Shown: positions 12,879-26,725, counted from the stretch's first letter. The stretch: 64,000 nt of DNA from Rhabdornis inornatus (GCA_013397075.1 VWZS01007472.1:164987-228986); one strand, 5' to 3'. Notes: a model not told the origin generated them from the sequence alone. A program made the numbers and translations.

Positions 12879-14250
12879 GGTAGCTCCAAAATGGCCTTAA
12901 ACGTGGCAGCCACCAAGGCATTTCTTCGAAACAGATACTCATCTATTTCAAAGACATCTTAAGCAAAACTGCCACATTTCTCAACACAATCACTACATAA
13001 GGACTACAAATTCGCATATCAGTTTAGTAGAAACATAAATTGAAATATTTTATGTTTTTCAGTAATTCCATGTGATTTGCTTTGTTTTTAAAAATGTTAA
13101 ACAAGCTATTTTATTAACTTAATTATTCTGTTGCAGTCATTTGTATTCAACTAGTAGCTTAATACAATAAATTAACTTGTAATAGTTTACAAATGTGGTT
13201 GCTTTTAGGCTAAATCTTAATGAGCATATTTGCCAGAGGATTATGTTGTGACTTATGTTCCTTGGTGTGAGCAAAAGACATGAGGAAAAGACAAATATTC
13301 TTCTTCAATGAGACTGCTCACAAATGTATTTCTTAGAATCACAGTACCTTTAATTACTGAATCATTGATATTATGGTTTATCTGCCACTCCTAGGCAGGA
13401 ACCTTAAAGGTAATAGCCTCTAAGATGAAAGAAACTCAAAGAAAATGTGAGGCTGTGAGGCCTCTTCTGAAACTGAGAGATATTTTAAGTGAAGGAAACC
13501 TTGTGGTTTAGTCTCAGCTTTCTCCTTCATGTTAGCATATTAAATATTTTTTTTCCAGAAAAATGCCTAAATTGACAGTTAGATTAGATACATAATATCA
13601 ATCACAGAGTTCTCTAATACATATACAGAGGGCTTCAAGAAGGCTAAAATATTTGATGTGAATTTAAAAAATGTTATTCAGCAATGATTATCCTCAGAGC
13701 TGAGATAATGTGGTTTCCAGAGAGGAACTTCCCAGTCTTACTGTAGACAACTTAATTTTCTTTCATGTGGAGAGGGATATTTTTGTAGTTATTATTTTTA
13801 CTGTATTTTAAACTCACTAGAAAATTTTAATTATGAAATTATTTGTTTAGTTAATTAGCCCCTTGACACTCTTTATCAATAGAAGTCAACACATTAACAG
13901 AAAGTAAATTACAGATCAATATAGCAATATTTTTAGAAAGCACACCAAATACAAATGAAAACTCATCTTTACCCCAGTCTCTGATGATATGGAAGACAGG
14001 CTGAGAAGCTGAAGACAGGAGTCTTGTTTTGTTGTTGCCACTTTTTAACAAACGATATCTTTAGAGATTATATGTCAGCAGATCAATTTTATCCAGATTT
14101 ACCAGCCTCATTGATAATTGCTACAAAGATTGGAAATTCTTTTATTCTTCTTGGTTTTGATAAGGATCAAAGGCTGGTTAGTTCTAGAACATGCTTGAAA
14201 ATATTTAAACATTTTTTGCTGGAATTATAGCTTAAAGTAAAAAAGTGATA
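12879..14250. other. AT-rich non-coding DNA
   Basis: Very AT-rich, with TTAATTA-type motifs near 13100-13170 and 13820-13860 that are the core of many homeodomain sites. No open frame or repeat that I can name. Confidence 0.5.
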
Positions 14251-14302
14251 GCTTATTTGCATGAGCTTATTTGCATGATCTCATTTGCTCATGCAAATAA
14301 GC
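14251..14302. promoter_or_regulatory. Perfect 16-bp inverted repeat with three octamer motifs
   Basis: Bases 14251-14266 (gcttatttgcatgagc) are the exact reverse complement of 14287-14302, separated by 20 bases. The POU-factor octamer ATTTGCAT occurs at 14255-14262 and 14269-14276, and in reverse (ATGCAAAT) at 14291-14298. Octamers of this sequence are bound by POU homeodomain proteins such as Oct-1 and Oct-4. That this locus acts as an enhancer is inference. It could also be the end of an old palindromic element, or a small hairpin arising by strand switching. Confidence 0.5.
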
Positions 14303-15523
14303 AATAATCTCTTACAGTTCATTCATGCAGCCAGTGTTAAATGTATAAAACCAACAACATATTAAAACTTCTAATATTTAAAAAAGCGATAAAGCACATA
14401 TCTGTATTCTAAATCTGTTAACAGAAGAGCAAGTGACTGCTAGATTATCAACATAATGCTATTTTCTGATCAGTCTATTAATTCCTCAGCTAATCATGAG
14501 CTATAGAAAGTAATTGATCCATGAGTATTACCTACCATCAGGTCTCGTTCCATTTTGATCTCTATCCATAAAAACGCATATTTTCCAAGTATTAACAAAC
14601 ACACCAGTTTGTTAATACATGAAATAGATTTTTTTTACTGACTTTATTTGTCTTCTTGCAAGCATCTGAAGATGTTGCTACTCAAGATACATTTTCTGTA
14701 CAATCCCAGCTTTCCTGGGATTTGAACTACATAGGACAAATCAATTTTCTCATTCTTTCACTCCACAGTAGGGAAAGAGGCACAATTCAGTGGATACTGC
14801 TTTCATTTGACTATTCAGTTGACCCAAACAAGATTTGATTATTAATTTATTTTAACTTTCCTAAATTACTACAGAAATTGGGTAAGGTTTAATTTTGTCA
14901 TCTTAATAAACAATAAAATTGTTTCCCTAAGAATTAAGTGCAAACTTTGTTTTTTTATGTAGACCTAGGCTTACTTTCAGTCTCAGCAACTAACAAAACT
15001 ATGCAAACCTGCACACAAACAGTGTGACACACCCACTCATAAATACAAAACTGTAGGGAAATACTCTGTATTTACAAATATTAAGCAACCTTGCTATCCT
15101 GCTCCCAAAGCAAACTCAATTCTCTAAGCAACAGCATTTGGCAAGTAAGCTTTTGTTGACAGGGTTTGCTCATAAAAACTGAGACTGCTTCCCCCCTCGC
15201 TTGTTTAGGCTCTGATTTACCATTTTTCCTACAGCTGAAATACATCAACTGATGACAATTCTGGGCCAGATCCTGAATTCTGCTGAGATTTCCTGAGTGA
15301 CTGCTTGGCAATTGCAATGGAAGAGGAGACAGGATGGTGGTGGATCTGGGAAAAGGGGATAGTATAAGGGCCAGCAGCAGGATCAGGCTCTGGAGACTGC
15401 AAGAAGAGTCAGCTGAAGTCCCACAGCTGTGGTCAAAGAAAGCTGCTGTATCTCTCTTCATCAAAGTCTGATGTGGCAAGTGCCCATGATGAAATGTTTA
15501 GTTCTGATAATGTTTAGTTCTTA

Positions 15524-15528
<5 letters not shown>
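14303..15528. other. Non-coding DNA, nothing assignable
   Basis: AT-rich. A 132-codon minus-strand frame (15081-15479) has no domain or family resemblance that I can see. A short direct repeat ('atgtttagttct') lies at about 15494-15521 just before the poly(A). Confidence 0.5.

Positions 15529-15583
<55 letters not shown>
15529..15583. repeat. Poly(A) tract, 55 bases
   Basis: An uninterrupted run of 55 A. Bird LINEs (CR1) do not end in poly(A), and no gene-like or SINE-like sequence precedes it, so it is more likely a mononucleotide microsatellite than a retrocopy tail. Its exact length is unreliable in any assembly. Confidence 0.95.
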
Positions 15584-15588
<5 letters not shown>

Positions 15589-18500
15589 TTAAAATTGAAA
15601 GTCAGGACCTACGGCAGTTGACAGGAAGATAAACAGAGTTAATTCAAAGAGAATTCTGACAGTAGATCATTATATTTTCCCTTCTTTCCCTCAATAACAA
15701 CTTGTGAATCTCCATGAGAGCAAAGTTAAAAGAGTTTTGGTAGTCCCAGGGAAATATAGCTGCTTGTTATCCTGCTACCATTCAGTCCCCTCATGGAAGC
15801 TGTCCAGTTGTCATGAACCTAACAATACCCAGACAAATAAAAACATTTGCTCCTACTGAAAACCTAGATGAAACAAATAACATGCTTTACAATCTAACAA
15901 ACCAGAGCACTGTGAAAAAAGCCAACAACTTTGGTTGTTCATAACAAATCTGAAACCTTTATCATACCTTACTCATAATAATACTGAGAACAGAGGAGGA
16001 TCTCATGATGCCATACAAAATATCATGCTTCCCTGTCCTTGTCTGGTGACAAGTTACTTTTAAGAGGTATTTAAAAAATTTTTATCAAAATCTGATAATA
16101 CAAAGCTCAGGTTGATCAGTCTCAAGTAATGAGATATTAATTGTTTTTTCTCACCTTTTTCTTCTTTCACAATCCTGAGAGCTATGACCTTTAATGAAAT
16201 GAGAACTGAGATTCTGAAACCACATGATTCAAAAGCTACTGGAAAATACATGTCTGGACATCATGAGACAATATGTGCAAAGTACACGATATGATGATTA
16301 TTCTATTTCATTTGAACATGGAGTAAAAGGCTTTGCAGAGAACACAAAACTACTCTGTAAAAAATGCAAAACGTATAACAAGTTTATGAGCTCTGAATAA
16401 TGATGCAGACAACATGACTGTAGGGGTAGGGGCTTTATTCTTTGTGTGTACTGACCCAGCTCAATGGAGGAACTGGAAAAGCAACTGGGAAAGCAGCACA
16501 TGGCAACTGGATAACTGACCTCCTAATAAACACTGCAAAGCAGCTATCAGAACTGGGGGATAGCCTGAAAATGGAAAAGGGAAAAAGTCACACGTCTCCC
16601 AGAGAGTCTCATTATCTGATGTTCCTTGGACAGGCCAGTAAGCTGCTGCTACCTGTATGTTATTTCCTGAAACCCTTCTGCAAGGAGAGGGCATCTCCCT
16701 GGAATTAAGTCATCATAGCTGAATCTTAGCTAGTGTAAACTCTGTGCACTCTCTGCCCAAATTCCTGGCTAGGTTGACAGGACACATGTTGGCCCAGCAC
16801 TCTGCAGGAACAAAAGCTGGCATTGCTTTCCCATGCAGCAAAGGTCACACAAGTTCTTTTCCTCCACACAAGGACCTAATATTTACTTCCTTTTCTTTAG
16901 GAAGAAATATCAAACCTGAGTGCACTAAATGCATTTAATGCACTAATGTCTGAGGCACAGCAGCAATCCACAATCACTGCAAAGCTCTGAAGATCAGCTG
17001 CAAAAATGCTGGTTCTCCTGCTAATGCTTCTCCATGGGTGTACTTGTTACAAACATTGCCACAGGAACCAGGCTCATTTGCTCCCAGGGATATTCAGTAG
17101 GAGCCAATCTTTAATTCACAGCTCTCTGACAATGAGTGACAGGAAGATCTGAAGCTCTCTTCAGGCAGAGAACTAAACAATTCCTCAGTAGCTTTTTCAG
17201 GATTGTAGAGTGAAGGTATATCAACAGTCTTCTATTCATTTTTATATTAAATTTCCCTCTTTAATTAATATAAGTAACACCTTTCTTCATCGTTGTTTTC
17301 TGTTTGGAGCTCAGACACAAGCTTTTGAGAGAAGGTGAAGGGATTGCAGACAGAAATGAAGCAACACCACTGTTCTTGTCTCTTAAAACAGCATTCAAAA
17401 GCACTAATGAAATTAACTTATTTTTACTTATGTGTATGCTGTCAAGGTTATGTCCAAAGAAAAGGCACAGAGGAGATGGTAAGGCACGAAAAGGCTTATC
17501 CAAACTTACAAATGTTATTGGAAAAATTACAAGTAGAGCCACATTTCCAGAGGGCCATCCTGGTGCATTAACTAGGAAAGAATACAGCTTCCCTTTTAAT
17601 TTACTTTTTGTAAATTCTCTGTTCATGTCAACAAACAGTAAATGACTTATTGCTCACAGTAAATTATAAGCTACATATGTATATTATGTGCCTATAAAAT
17701 GCACAAAGTGCATTAAACATGCTGTGCTGTTTAGTTGAGTACTTCTAGGAAACAGAAACTGGTTTGCAGCAAAACCAGCTGAGCACAAAGTCTGTAGGTG
17801 AGCTGCTCTGCAAAAAGTGAAATCTCTCTGCCCTCTTCCTAAAGGCACTTACTTCTCTCACGATTTCATTCAACTCTGCTTTCAAGTGTATTCGTAACTT
17901 GCATTAGAAGTTTTGACCCAAGCTCTAAACAGACAGATTAAGATTTATGAAAGAGTGCCACACCACCTTTCTGCAAACTACACCGCAATTTCTTGATTCT
18001 TGTAATGTTGAAATTTTTCATGGCATTTTCTTCACTTTAAAACTTATGTCAACAATAGAAAACTTAAATCTGAATAAATTTTTTTCTTTTTTTTCTTTTT
18101 TTATTTTTTTTTTCAGTTTAAAAGAATACCACATTGCAGTTCCAGCTAAGCCATTTCCTGGTAAGGATTGGTCATGCCTGGTGTTTCTGATTAACAGCAT
18201 TCTTTCTTTCAGAAAAATTTACTTCTTTTTTTCTCTGTGAAAATTCATAAAATTCTTAAATCAGCACATACAACATGGATTTGATTTGTTATGTTATGCT
18301 ACAAAGATTGGCAAGCAACTCTGATAGTATAGTCAAAGGCTGTACTGATAAAAGTTTTCTTTCAACTACCAGCATAACAAGGATACCTAAATGGGAAACA
18401 TTTTCTTTGTCAGAGTTACAGAATTCTCAACACAAAAATTTTCACCTCTATTTGTAAAATACTCCAAATTGTATTTTAAAACCATAATCTAAGTGAATAT

Positions 18501-19674
18501 AGTTCAAAAAAAACCCCAAAAGTAAATGTGGGAGTTGAGGATGGAAACCAAGACGTGCAGCCTAACTAAGTTCCAGAACTAGGCAGGATCACATAACTTT
18601 CTGGAAAAGATCCCCAATAATGAGAGTTGCGTTGTACAAGATTCAAATGAGACAGGAAAACAGACATACACTTTGATGAGAACAAGACAAATTGGCATTA
18701 ACCATAAACAATGTGGATAAATAGTGCCTCTCAACCACATAAACTCAGAATGGAGAAATTTTGTATGACCTTTACTTACCAGAAACTGCAATCTCCTCTG
18801 CACCTTTAAATTAATATTATTGCAAAATATAGAATCACTCAATAAAAGTTTTGTCTTTGTTTTAAATTCTGTTCTTACCATTTAGCTATTCTAATTTTGT
18901 ATTTTACGCCAATTCTAACACTCAGCAGTAATTCCAATAGATACTTTTTATTCAAAACTATGTAGTGCCACAATGTAAAACAGTTGTTTCCCTTTCCCTC
19001 TCTCAAAAACAGTACAAATTTTGGGGTTTTTTTTTGTTTCAAGTTTTTTTGTTTTTTTTTTTTAAAGTTTAGGGGCTCTCTCTCTACTGAAATAAGGAAG
19101 TTTACCGGACACAAACCAATAATTTCTGCAGATACAGGTAATTTAAATAAAAGCAGTCATTAATCACAATCAGCTTTCTTTTAGAAGAAGCCCCTGCACA
19201 AAATACACAGCCCATCTCAAAGTTAATTAGTAAATGCTTATGTGTGCTGGGTAATTTGACACCTTGAGGAATCTGAACCTCTTGTGAGATTAGAAAGTAT
19301 AGCAGGACTTTGGAAACTCCAGGTCTTTCAGGAAGTGCTCAGCTCCCACCGAAATAATTTTTTTAGATCATTAAACTTAGTGGTTTAGTTTTGAGTCTTG
19401 TTAGGCTTGTTTTTATTAAGGGAGAATATTCTGGAGATAAGTAACACTAGAAGTTGTCTGGAACTCTCTCTATAGGTATAGATGCTGTAATATTTATCTT
19501 ACAGACATTTAGATATTTACCCCACAAACTTTTCTGCAAAAGGTTTAAGATTTTAAGCAAAGGTCTCTTACCTGAGTAAAGCAACTGATGTCAGCAGCCC
19601 TAGAGATATCAGGGATCGGGGGCCAACATTACAATTGGCTATCTTCTCTGTAGCCCCAAATGTAAAATAAATAT
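15584..19674. other. Gene desert, about 4 kb
   Basis: AT-rich unique-looking sequence. T-rich tracts lie at 18078-18114 and 19021-19064. A 121-codon minus-strand frame at 17261-17626 overlaps a 113-codon plus-strand frame over nearly the same bases; neither has a domain I know. A weak candidate micro-exon at 18117-18160 is discussed in the findings. No repeat family recognised. Confidence 0.5.
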
Positions 19675-20192
19675 TCATAGAATCATAGAATCATAGAATG
19701 GTTTGGCTTGAAGAGAACCTTAAAGATCATCCAAGTTCCAAGGCTCACACCACAGTCAGGGACACCTCCCACTAGACCAGGTTCTCAGAGCCTCATCCAT
19801 CCTTGCCTCGAACACTGCCAGGGATGGGGCATCCAGGAGCTCTCTGGGTAACTTGTGCCAGGGCCTCACCACCCTCTGAGTAACTAATTTCTTCCCAATA
19901 GCTAATTTAAACCTATCCTCCTTCAGTTTAAAGCCATTCCCCCTTCTCTGCCACTACATGCCCTTATAAAATGTCGACATTTACTGTAAGTCCCTTCATG
20001 TAGCAGAAGGTCTCTACATACTCAAAGGTCTCCCTGAAGCCTTTTCTTCTCCTGGCTGACAAAACCTCTCAGCTGGAACACCATAAAAGAGGTGTTCCAG
20101 CCCTGTGATCAACTTAATGGCCTCTTCTGGCCTTTGTCCAGCACGTCCATGTCCCTCTTGTGTTGGGGATTCCAGAGCTGTTATTGTGCAAC
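19675..20192 (-). mobile_element. CR1 LINE, about 0.5-kb 3' fragment (minus strand)
   Basis: The plus strand opens with three copies of the 8-base CR1 tail complement (tcatagaa repeated), then the typical 'tggtttggcttgaagagaacc' and 'cactagaccaggttctcag' 3' UTR segments. It continues through the ORF2 C-terminal region ('gaacactgccagggatgggg', 'ctaatttaaacctatcctcc') to the RT-distal part ('tccagccctgtgatcaact', 'tgtcctcttgtgttgggga'-like). The terminus is well preserved, so this is a clean 3'-anchored, 5'-truncated insertion. Substitutions and small indels break all frames. The left end is exact to a few bases; the right end fades near 20180-20193. Confidence 0.93.
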
Positions 20193-23100
20193 ATATCTAG
20201 CATAGCCCAAATGGCATTATATATGTTTTGTTTTGGGTTTTTTTGTCTGATTTCAGTGGGAACAAAGCTGGGCCTTGAAAGCTAAACCAAAAAGATTAAA
20301 GAAATTGCATTAAACAAAGTTGGAGTAAACACAGTGGTAATTTGGTAGTGTTATCAACATTCCAAAAACTGAAATGCACTCAGCTCCCCAGAGAAAATAT
20401 CAGAGCTGCTAAGCAAGGAAAGCTACTGCCAAATACACATTAAATTATTGCCACATGTGTTAGAAAATTTTGGGGGTTTCTATTTATTTATTTATTATTT
20501 TAAATTATTATTTATTTATAGTCAGTTCTCATTTTGGTTCTGTTTCTCCATTTTTTATATCTGCATTATTTTATGTGCAAAATAAAAAAAGTGAGTACTT
20601 ATCCATGGGACATCAGAGTCTCAATCTGTCATGACTTGCTCTTGAACAATATTTATTGAAGTTATTTATTAATGTGTGAAATAACCTATCCTGCAACTCT
20701 AAATATAAATCTGCCAGGATATTGCTGTGTTGGGATATGGAAAAAAAAATTTGAGAATTTTAGGAGACATATGTACATTGAAAAGAGGATCTGATTCTTC
20801 CCCAGCATCCATCAGCAACTTCTAACCCAGAAAAGTCAAAAGTGACAGATTTCAGTGAAGCCGTGTGGCCTTTTGTGCATACAAAGAGATTTCACATGGA
20901 CACACATGCCTATGGACCTGCTTTCTGTCAGAAGAACAGTGAAATACTTCAAAGTTTGCAATTAGCATGGCAATTATGAGCTTCAGACACACTGTTTGTG
21001 ATACTTAGATTAAATGTCAGTTAGTGTCTATCTAGATCTTCAAATGAGTTTCACTACATGGTTTGCCAGATATTTGAGGAAAGTTATGCCAGAAAATAAG
21101 GAGAAGTCCCCATAAATTCTCTGAAACAAAGAAAGCTAAAAGAGGAAGCTGGCAGAATACCTCCTTACTGGTATCTCATTGTGGAATACATGAACAAGGT
21201 ACCCTTCCTTGAAGTCATGTGAACACTTCTAAAATTAGTGGACAACTTTGAAGCTATGAAGATTCATACTGAATCTAAACCTCCACTGCTCTCTGTAGTT
21301 TTATTTTTAACTTTTGTTTGAAGTCTATTAGTTTAAAGTCTCTAATTTAGTTTAGATAATCCCTAGGGTTTGGGATGTTTTGGGCACAAAAATGCAACAC
21401 AGCCTCAGTTACCATTAGCTTGTTTTACAGTTCTGTGGAAGCCCTGGGCAATGGGACTTGGCCACCTGTAAATGAAACCCTGAGATAAGTTGCTTGACAA
21501 ATAATTACTCCCAAATAATTCCCAAACACAGATCAAGAGTTAGAACAGACCATTCACAAGAGGCATGCTGCACATGAGCAATGTGTTTTGAAGGGTTGAA
21601 TGCTGTGGACATGGGCTTTTTTTTTTGGCTGAGCCTTAATGACAGAAGGAAATCTTTATCTGGTGCAATCTTGGCTTGTTACTTCAGACTGACTTTGAAC
21701 CCCCTTTTATTTTCTGGCAAGTATTTATGTAAGTGATCCCATCTCAGTGTTAGGAAGTGAGATCTTTTAACAACAGAAAGGCAGAGTTTATATACCTATA
21801 AAGATACCATGGGTTAGCTGGTAATAAAACAGACTAACCTAGGGAGAAATACCATTGAGAACAACAGGGAAAAATTAAGGACATACTAGGGGTCCAGTAA
21901 ATTACCCCTCGGATTTTGTTACAATCTTGTTATTTGATACCTAGAATCCCCAAAACATGTCTCTGGAGAAAAATTTCTAAGAACCAAAGCAGAATAGGTT
22001 CTTCACTGGATGCCTTTATTCTTCTGTAGACAAGGTCAATGAGACTTGAAATGGCTATAAATCATATTACTGTGGTAAAGTGCTGGAAAAGAGTTCTGGT
22101 GCAAGCAAAAACATATCCATATCTGTGGCTTTCTGCATGCTCCTGCTCTCTCACCAGAACCTTGCATTTCAATGGAGTCACAGTCAAAATTCTCTGCCAT
22201 AAACAGTTTAATGGGTACAGGGTCCAGCCAGTTCACAAAGAGGGAGAAAGTCAAGAAACAGAATATAGAGCATTCATTACTTTTCTACTCCTTCCCTTGG
22301 GGAAGAAAAAAATCTTCCAGTTTTCAATTCACTTTACCTCAGATTTAAATATATTAACACTTATCTGTTTCTGGACTAGGTTAATTCCAGTGTCTGAATG
22401 ATTATAGTGAGAGTCTTGGAGGATCCTCAAATTGAAATAAATTGCTGGGGAGAGTGTGCATAGAGGATTAAAAAACCCAAAACTTTACGTTGTTTGCTAT
22501 GTGTATGACATTTTTGTCAATACAGAGGACTTCTCCCCAAAATTCTGCTGCTTCTCCTAGACTCATCATTAGCATCCTAGGACACATCCTAGCCTGATCA
22601 TTAGTGCCAGCTGCTGCATCAGAAACCAAAATAAGATGAAATGCCAAAGACCCTCAACCGTTTTAAAAGCCTTGCCCAGGCAGTGCCACAGAAAACACAG
22701 CTGGCTGCTTTCAGCTTCTGGCAGGCACAAGGACATGTTATTGCTTTATTTTTTTTACTGAAAAATATTACCAGGTGGGAGAAAACAGTTGTGGTGGCTT
22801 GAAACTATGTCAGCTGGTAAGTTCGAGTCTGTGTGTGACATACAAGATTCTAATTGCTACAACACTGTCTTAATAAGTTTTCCTTGAAAATTTTCACATG
22901 AATTAGTTTTATCATGGGGATATAGAAAAATATCTCACTGGTCCTGCTGAAAAGCTCCAAGTGAGTTTGTACAGGAAAAGTTTGTGCATAAATTACAATT
23001 AATAATATTTAAATATTAATTATGTGTCCATATTTGCAGAAAATTAGACTAGTACTGGAACAATTTTATTATGTTTTTTCTAAGCAGTGCTTGTATGTGC

Positions 23101-24029
23101 TACTTTCTAACCTGCATACATGACACATACGTTGCTACAGGTAATATAGAATATTATTTGTTCTCTGCTACCCTTATGTGCATCTAAATTACACTGAAAT
23201 TGAATGATGCAGTTATTGAAAGTCCTGGGAAAACTTAGCTGGGCTTCATAAAAATATTAACCCACATGCTCAACACCCATACTTTGCAGTATGGAAAACC
23301 TAGTGGAAAAGCAGTAACATATAGAAGACATTTTACAATCTAAGCCCAACCCAGAATATTTTATTTAAAAAGGTTTTTTTACACAGCTACTCTTCAACTA
23401 TGCATTGAAGAGCTGAATACATGTATTAAATATTGGAACATTTATATATCTTAACAGTTTCACCAAGCTACTGATAAACCCTCCTAAGAATATTTTTGAC
23501 CAAGTTGTTTGGAGGCTGATACTGATCACAGGCATCTTTTAATATCAGCAAATATTTTCGAGACATTTTCAAAGGGAACAGATGTATAAGACAGAATAAC
23601 AATTAGAAACCAATTTCAGGGTCAATTTTGTAAAGCGTCTATACACACAATGAATTGATTGTCCATAAAGTATAAAATACATTAAAATATGAAGGCTTAA
23701 ATTCTAAGCAGGATTTACATTTATAATACTATTTTCTTTCTTGTTTTTAACCAACTTCAGCCCTTGGAAAAAGCTCTTATCCAACCTTCTGATAACCTGA
23801 CTTCTCTAATAATCTCTTTAGTAATCTATGGCAGAAAACAAAGTGCATCTCTGGCTCTCTTTTATCTTTGTGCTTTATAGCTGCCCTCAGAGAGCTCCAG
23901 CAGGCCAGCAAGACAAGAATTCTTTTACCATACCCTCCCACTCATGCACACATGAATGAACATGGCCTGTTGGGAGGGAATCACTGATGACATTCTTTAT
24001 TGTGCACTTCAACATTTAATCAGGGATGG
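20193..24029. other. Gene desert, about 3.8 kb
   Basis: AT-rich sequence. An imperfect TTTA repeat lies near 20480-20520. A 120-codon plus-strand frame at 22039-22401 overlaps a minus-strand frame and has no domain. No LINE, LTR or RNA signature that I can defend. Confidence 0.5.
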
Positions 24030-24226
24030 AAATAGGACCTGCTGGTCTGTGGTTCCCTAGACTCCTCCACACCCTTTTTCCAGGTGGAATTACACAGCCC
24101 TCTGCTCTTACATTGCAGCTCTTGGCAGCAACCTTGGCCAGCTCTTCTGCAGCTCCACATCAGAATTTATTCAGTGCTATCAGGAAAATGGCATCTGGCC
24201 CAAAGTCTACCTGCATTGTCTAATGC
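24030..24226 (-). mobile_element. Old CR1/L3-like LINE fragment, reverse-transcriptase region (minus strand)
   Basis: The plus strand resembles the complement of the CR1/L3 segment just before and inside the first reverse-transcriptase blocks: 'ctggtctgtggttccctag' (the family's 'NYRPV' region), then 'ggccagctcttctgcagctcc' and 'catctggcccaaagtctacc', in the right order and spacing. The copy is very diverged, with indels between matched blocks, and no frame survives. It is an internal piece with no 3' end, so its subfamily cannot be set. Confidence 0.5.
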
Positions 24227-26288
24227 TTGCTTTACACTTACCTCAAACTCACCCACCTCCTCAGACCTATTTGCTGCACTAAACCTTTGAGAGAAATCTT
24301 CCCAGCTACTTCCCAGCAGTAAAGCCTGCATGCTAGAAAGATATCCAATAAAAATCTTGTCAGGGTGGCTGGCAACTTTCCTGTAATTTACCATTTCCCC
24401 TCTCATAAATTCAAATAGAATTCTAATCTGGGAACAAAATTCTGTCTCTGAAAAGAGAGGAGTATTTCAGGGAATGTATTAAAGTTTGTTGAAGTTCACA
24501 CCATAGTAATAGATTGCAGAATTATCCCTCAAGAATTGTTTAATAAAAACATTGCATGCAATTACAGGTATTTCTACAACAGAAACAAAATATAAGGCAC
24601 ATTGCTATGAAGAAGAAAGTTTGAAACAATAGACAAGTATTAGTTTCACATTTCTTATAAAAATTAACTAGAATCCATAGCTAACACTAGAACTTGTCAC
24701 ATCACATCTTACTATTCCTCTGTATTGTTTCCTGGATGATTTCTTTATGCTTCAATTGCCAAAAAGTGTATTGTTTCCTAGACACCCTTTGCCAGGAAAA
24801 AAAGCATAATAAGAAGAAACAGACTAAACAGCTTAGATGATGGGGTCATCTAAAAGATGTACTTTTGTCTCAAATTCACCAAGTGATGACTTTTCCTAGG
24901 ATTTTCAATTTAAAACAGAAAAAAACTCTCTGAATTGAAGATTACATTTGAAGGATTTGGTGCACTTTTTCTGAAGAGCTCATTTCGATTATGTATCTGC
25001 CAAACAAGAGTTTGACTAGATAAACTTCCTCTCTTATGTTATGAAAAAACCCAGAAATTTTAGACAAATATAATCACAAATAAAATCCCTAGCCATCATA
25101 AATTACTTTATATAATATAATCACAGATAAAATCCCTAGCCATCATAACTTACTTTCCCCATTCAAGACACGAAGGTGCAATTTTACTCTGAATTAAAAA
25201 TTGGCATTATTATTATTTGATAATAGCTTTATCAGTCTCAAATTCTCCATTTATTGATATCCCTTAAATTTTATATAAATCCAAATAATCAATACCGTGC
25301 TTATAGTTTATATCACCTGCAAGGAAGGAAAGCCTAGAAAAGTAGGCAGAACAAAACACCTTTTGCTATCTTAAATAGTCATAACAATGTTTCTGCACTT
25401 TCTATAGTTTGGCATTTCTGTACTTCCTATATATTTGAAGTTATTGAAATAAATTTAGTATGTTCAAGCAGAAATTCTGGATTCTTTTTCCAGCTTTAGT
25501 GTCACTTTTTGAATCAACAATTTTTTATTTATAGTGACTAAAGTACACTAGCTGCTCAAATCTGTTTTGGATGGTTGAGTAAATCAAGACCCAATGAATG
25601 AGTTTACTGTTAATTCTTGAAAAAGCAGAATGTTAGTGCCCAGATTTGAAGAAGTTATATTCAGTAGCTAAGTATGAGTCAGAACTACCACTGGATGAGC
25701 TGACAAGGTGAACTAAATACAGCCAAATTAAATAAACACGGCAGCTTCAAATACTTCAGAAGAGTTCCCAGTTTTAGGAATTTAATCCAACAGTAAGGTC
25801 TTGAATCAGAAAACTATGTCTGCATGATATTCTGAGTCTGCACTGTTTTTACAATGCCTGTTGAATTTTCCTGTTAACAATCCTGGCATGATTCCCAATG
25901 GTATTCTGTCTGTATGAACTCAAAATAAGAGCACCTGGAAGTCATAAAATAAAGCATTTCTATTATTTTTTCCTGTTCTTGCTAGCATTCTATGTAAAGT
26001 GAGCCCAAATCTTGGAAAACCTGTATGTGTTTAAGAAAATATTTTAAACTTTTTAGCACACATAATTCTGGAGAGACTGAAAAGGGAAATCTAAATTTTG
26101 AGATACTTCACAGACCGTGAGAGATGAAGTACATGACCACCATGAGGACAGAGCTCTGCTAGCATTCTTCATAGGACTGATGAAGCTTCAAACCTTCACC
26201 AGCTCTGGAGATTAGGTTTCTAGACACCTAGTTTTTAAAGTTTAGAACTGCAGTGAATGCTCTAATGAGATCTAGAATGATCTCTTAC
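24227..26288. other. AT-rich non-coding DNA
   Basis: No gene or repeat family seen apart from the 47-bp tandem duplication at 25070-25158. The sequence is AT-rich with many stop codons. Confidence 0.5.
25070..25158. repeat. Tandem duplication, 47-bp unit, about 1.9 copies
   Basis: The unit beginning 'ataatcac' at 25070 is repeated at 25117. Both copies contain 'taaaatccctagccatcata'. They differ by only a few substitutions, so the duplication is fairly recent compared with the repeats around it. Confidence 0.9.

Positions 26289-26725
<437 letters not shown>

Noticed and set aside
13332..13420. A further CR1 tail ('cttagaatcacag ... gaatcattgat')
   Set aside because: Only two short tail-like words match and no CR1 3' UTR segment follows.
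15081..15583. Processed pseudogene ending in the 55-base poly(A)
   Set aside because: The open frame beside it is on the opposite strand, no known gene is recognisable, and no target-site duplication is seen.
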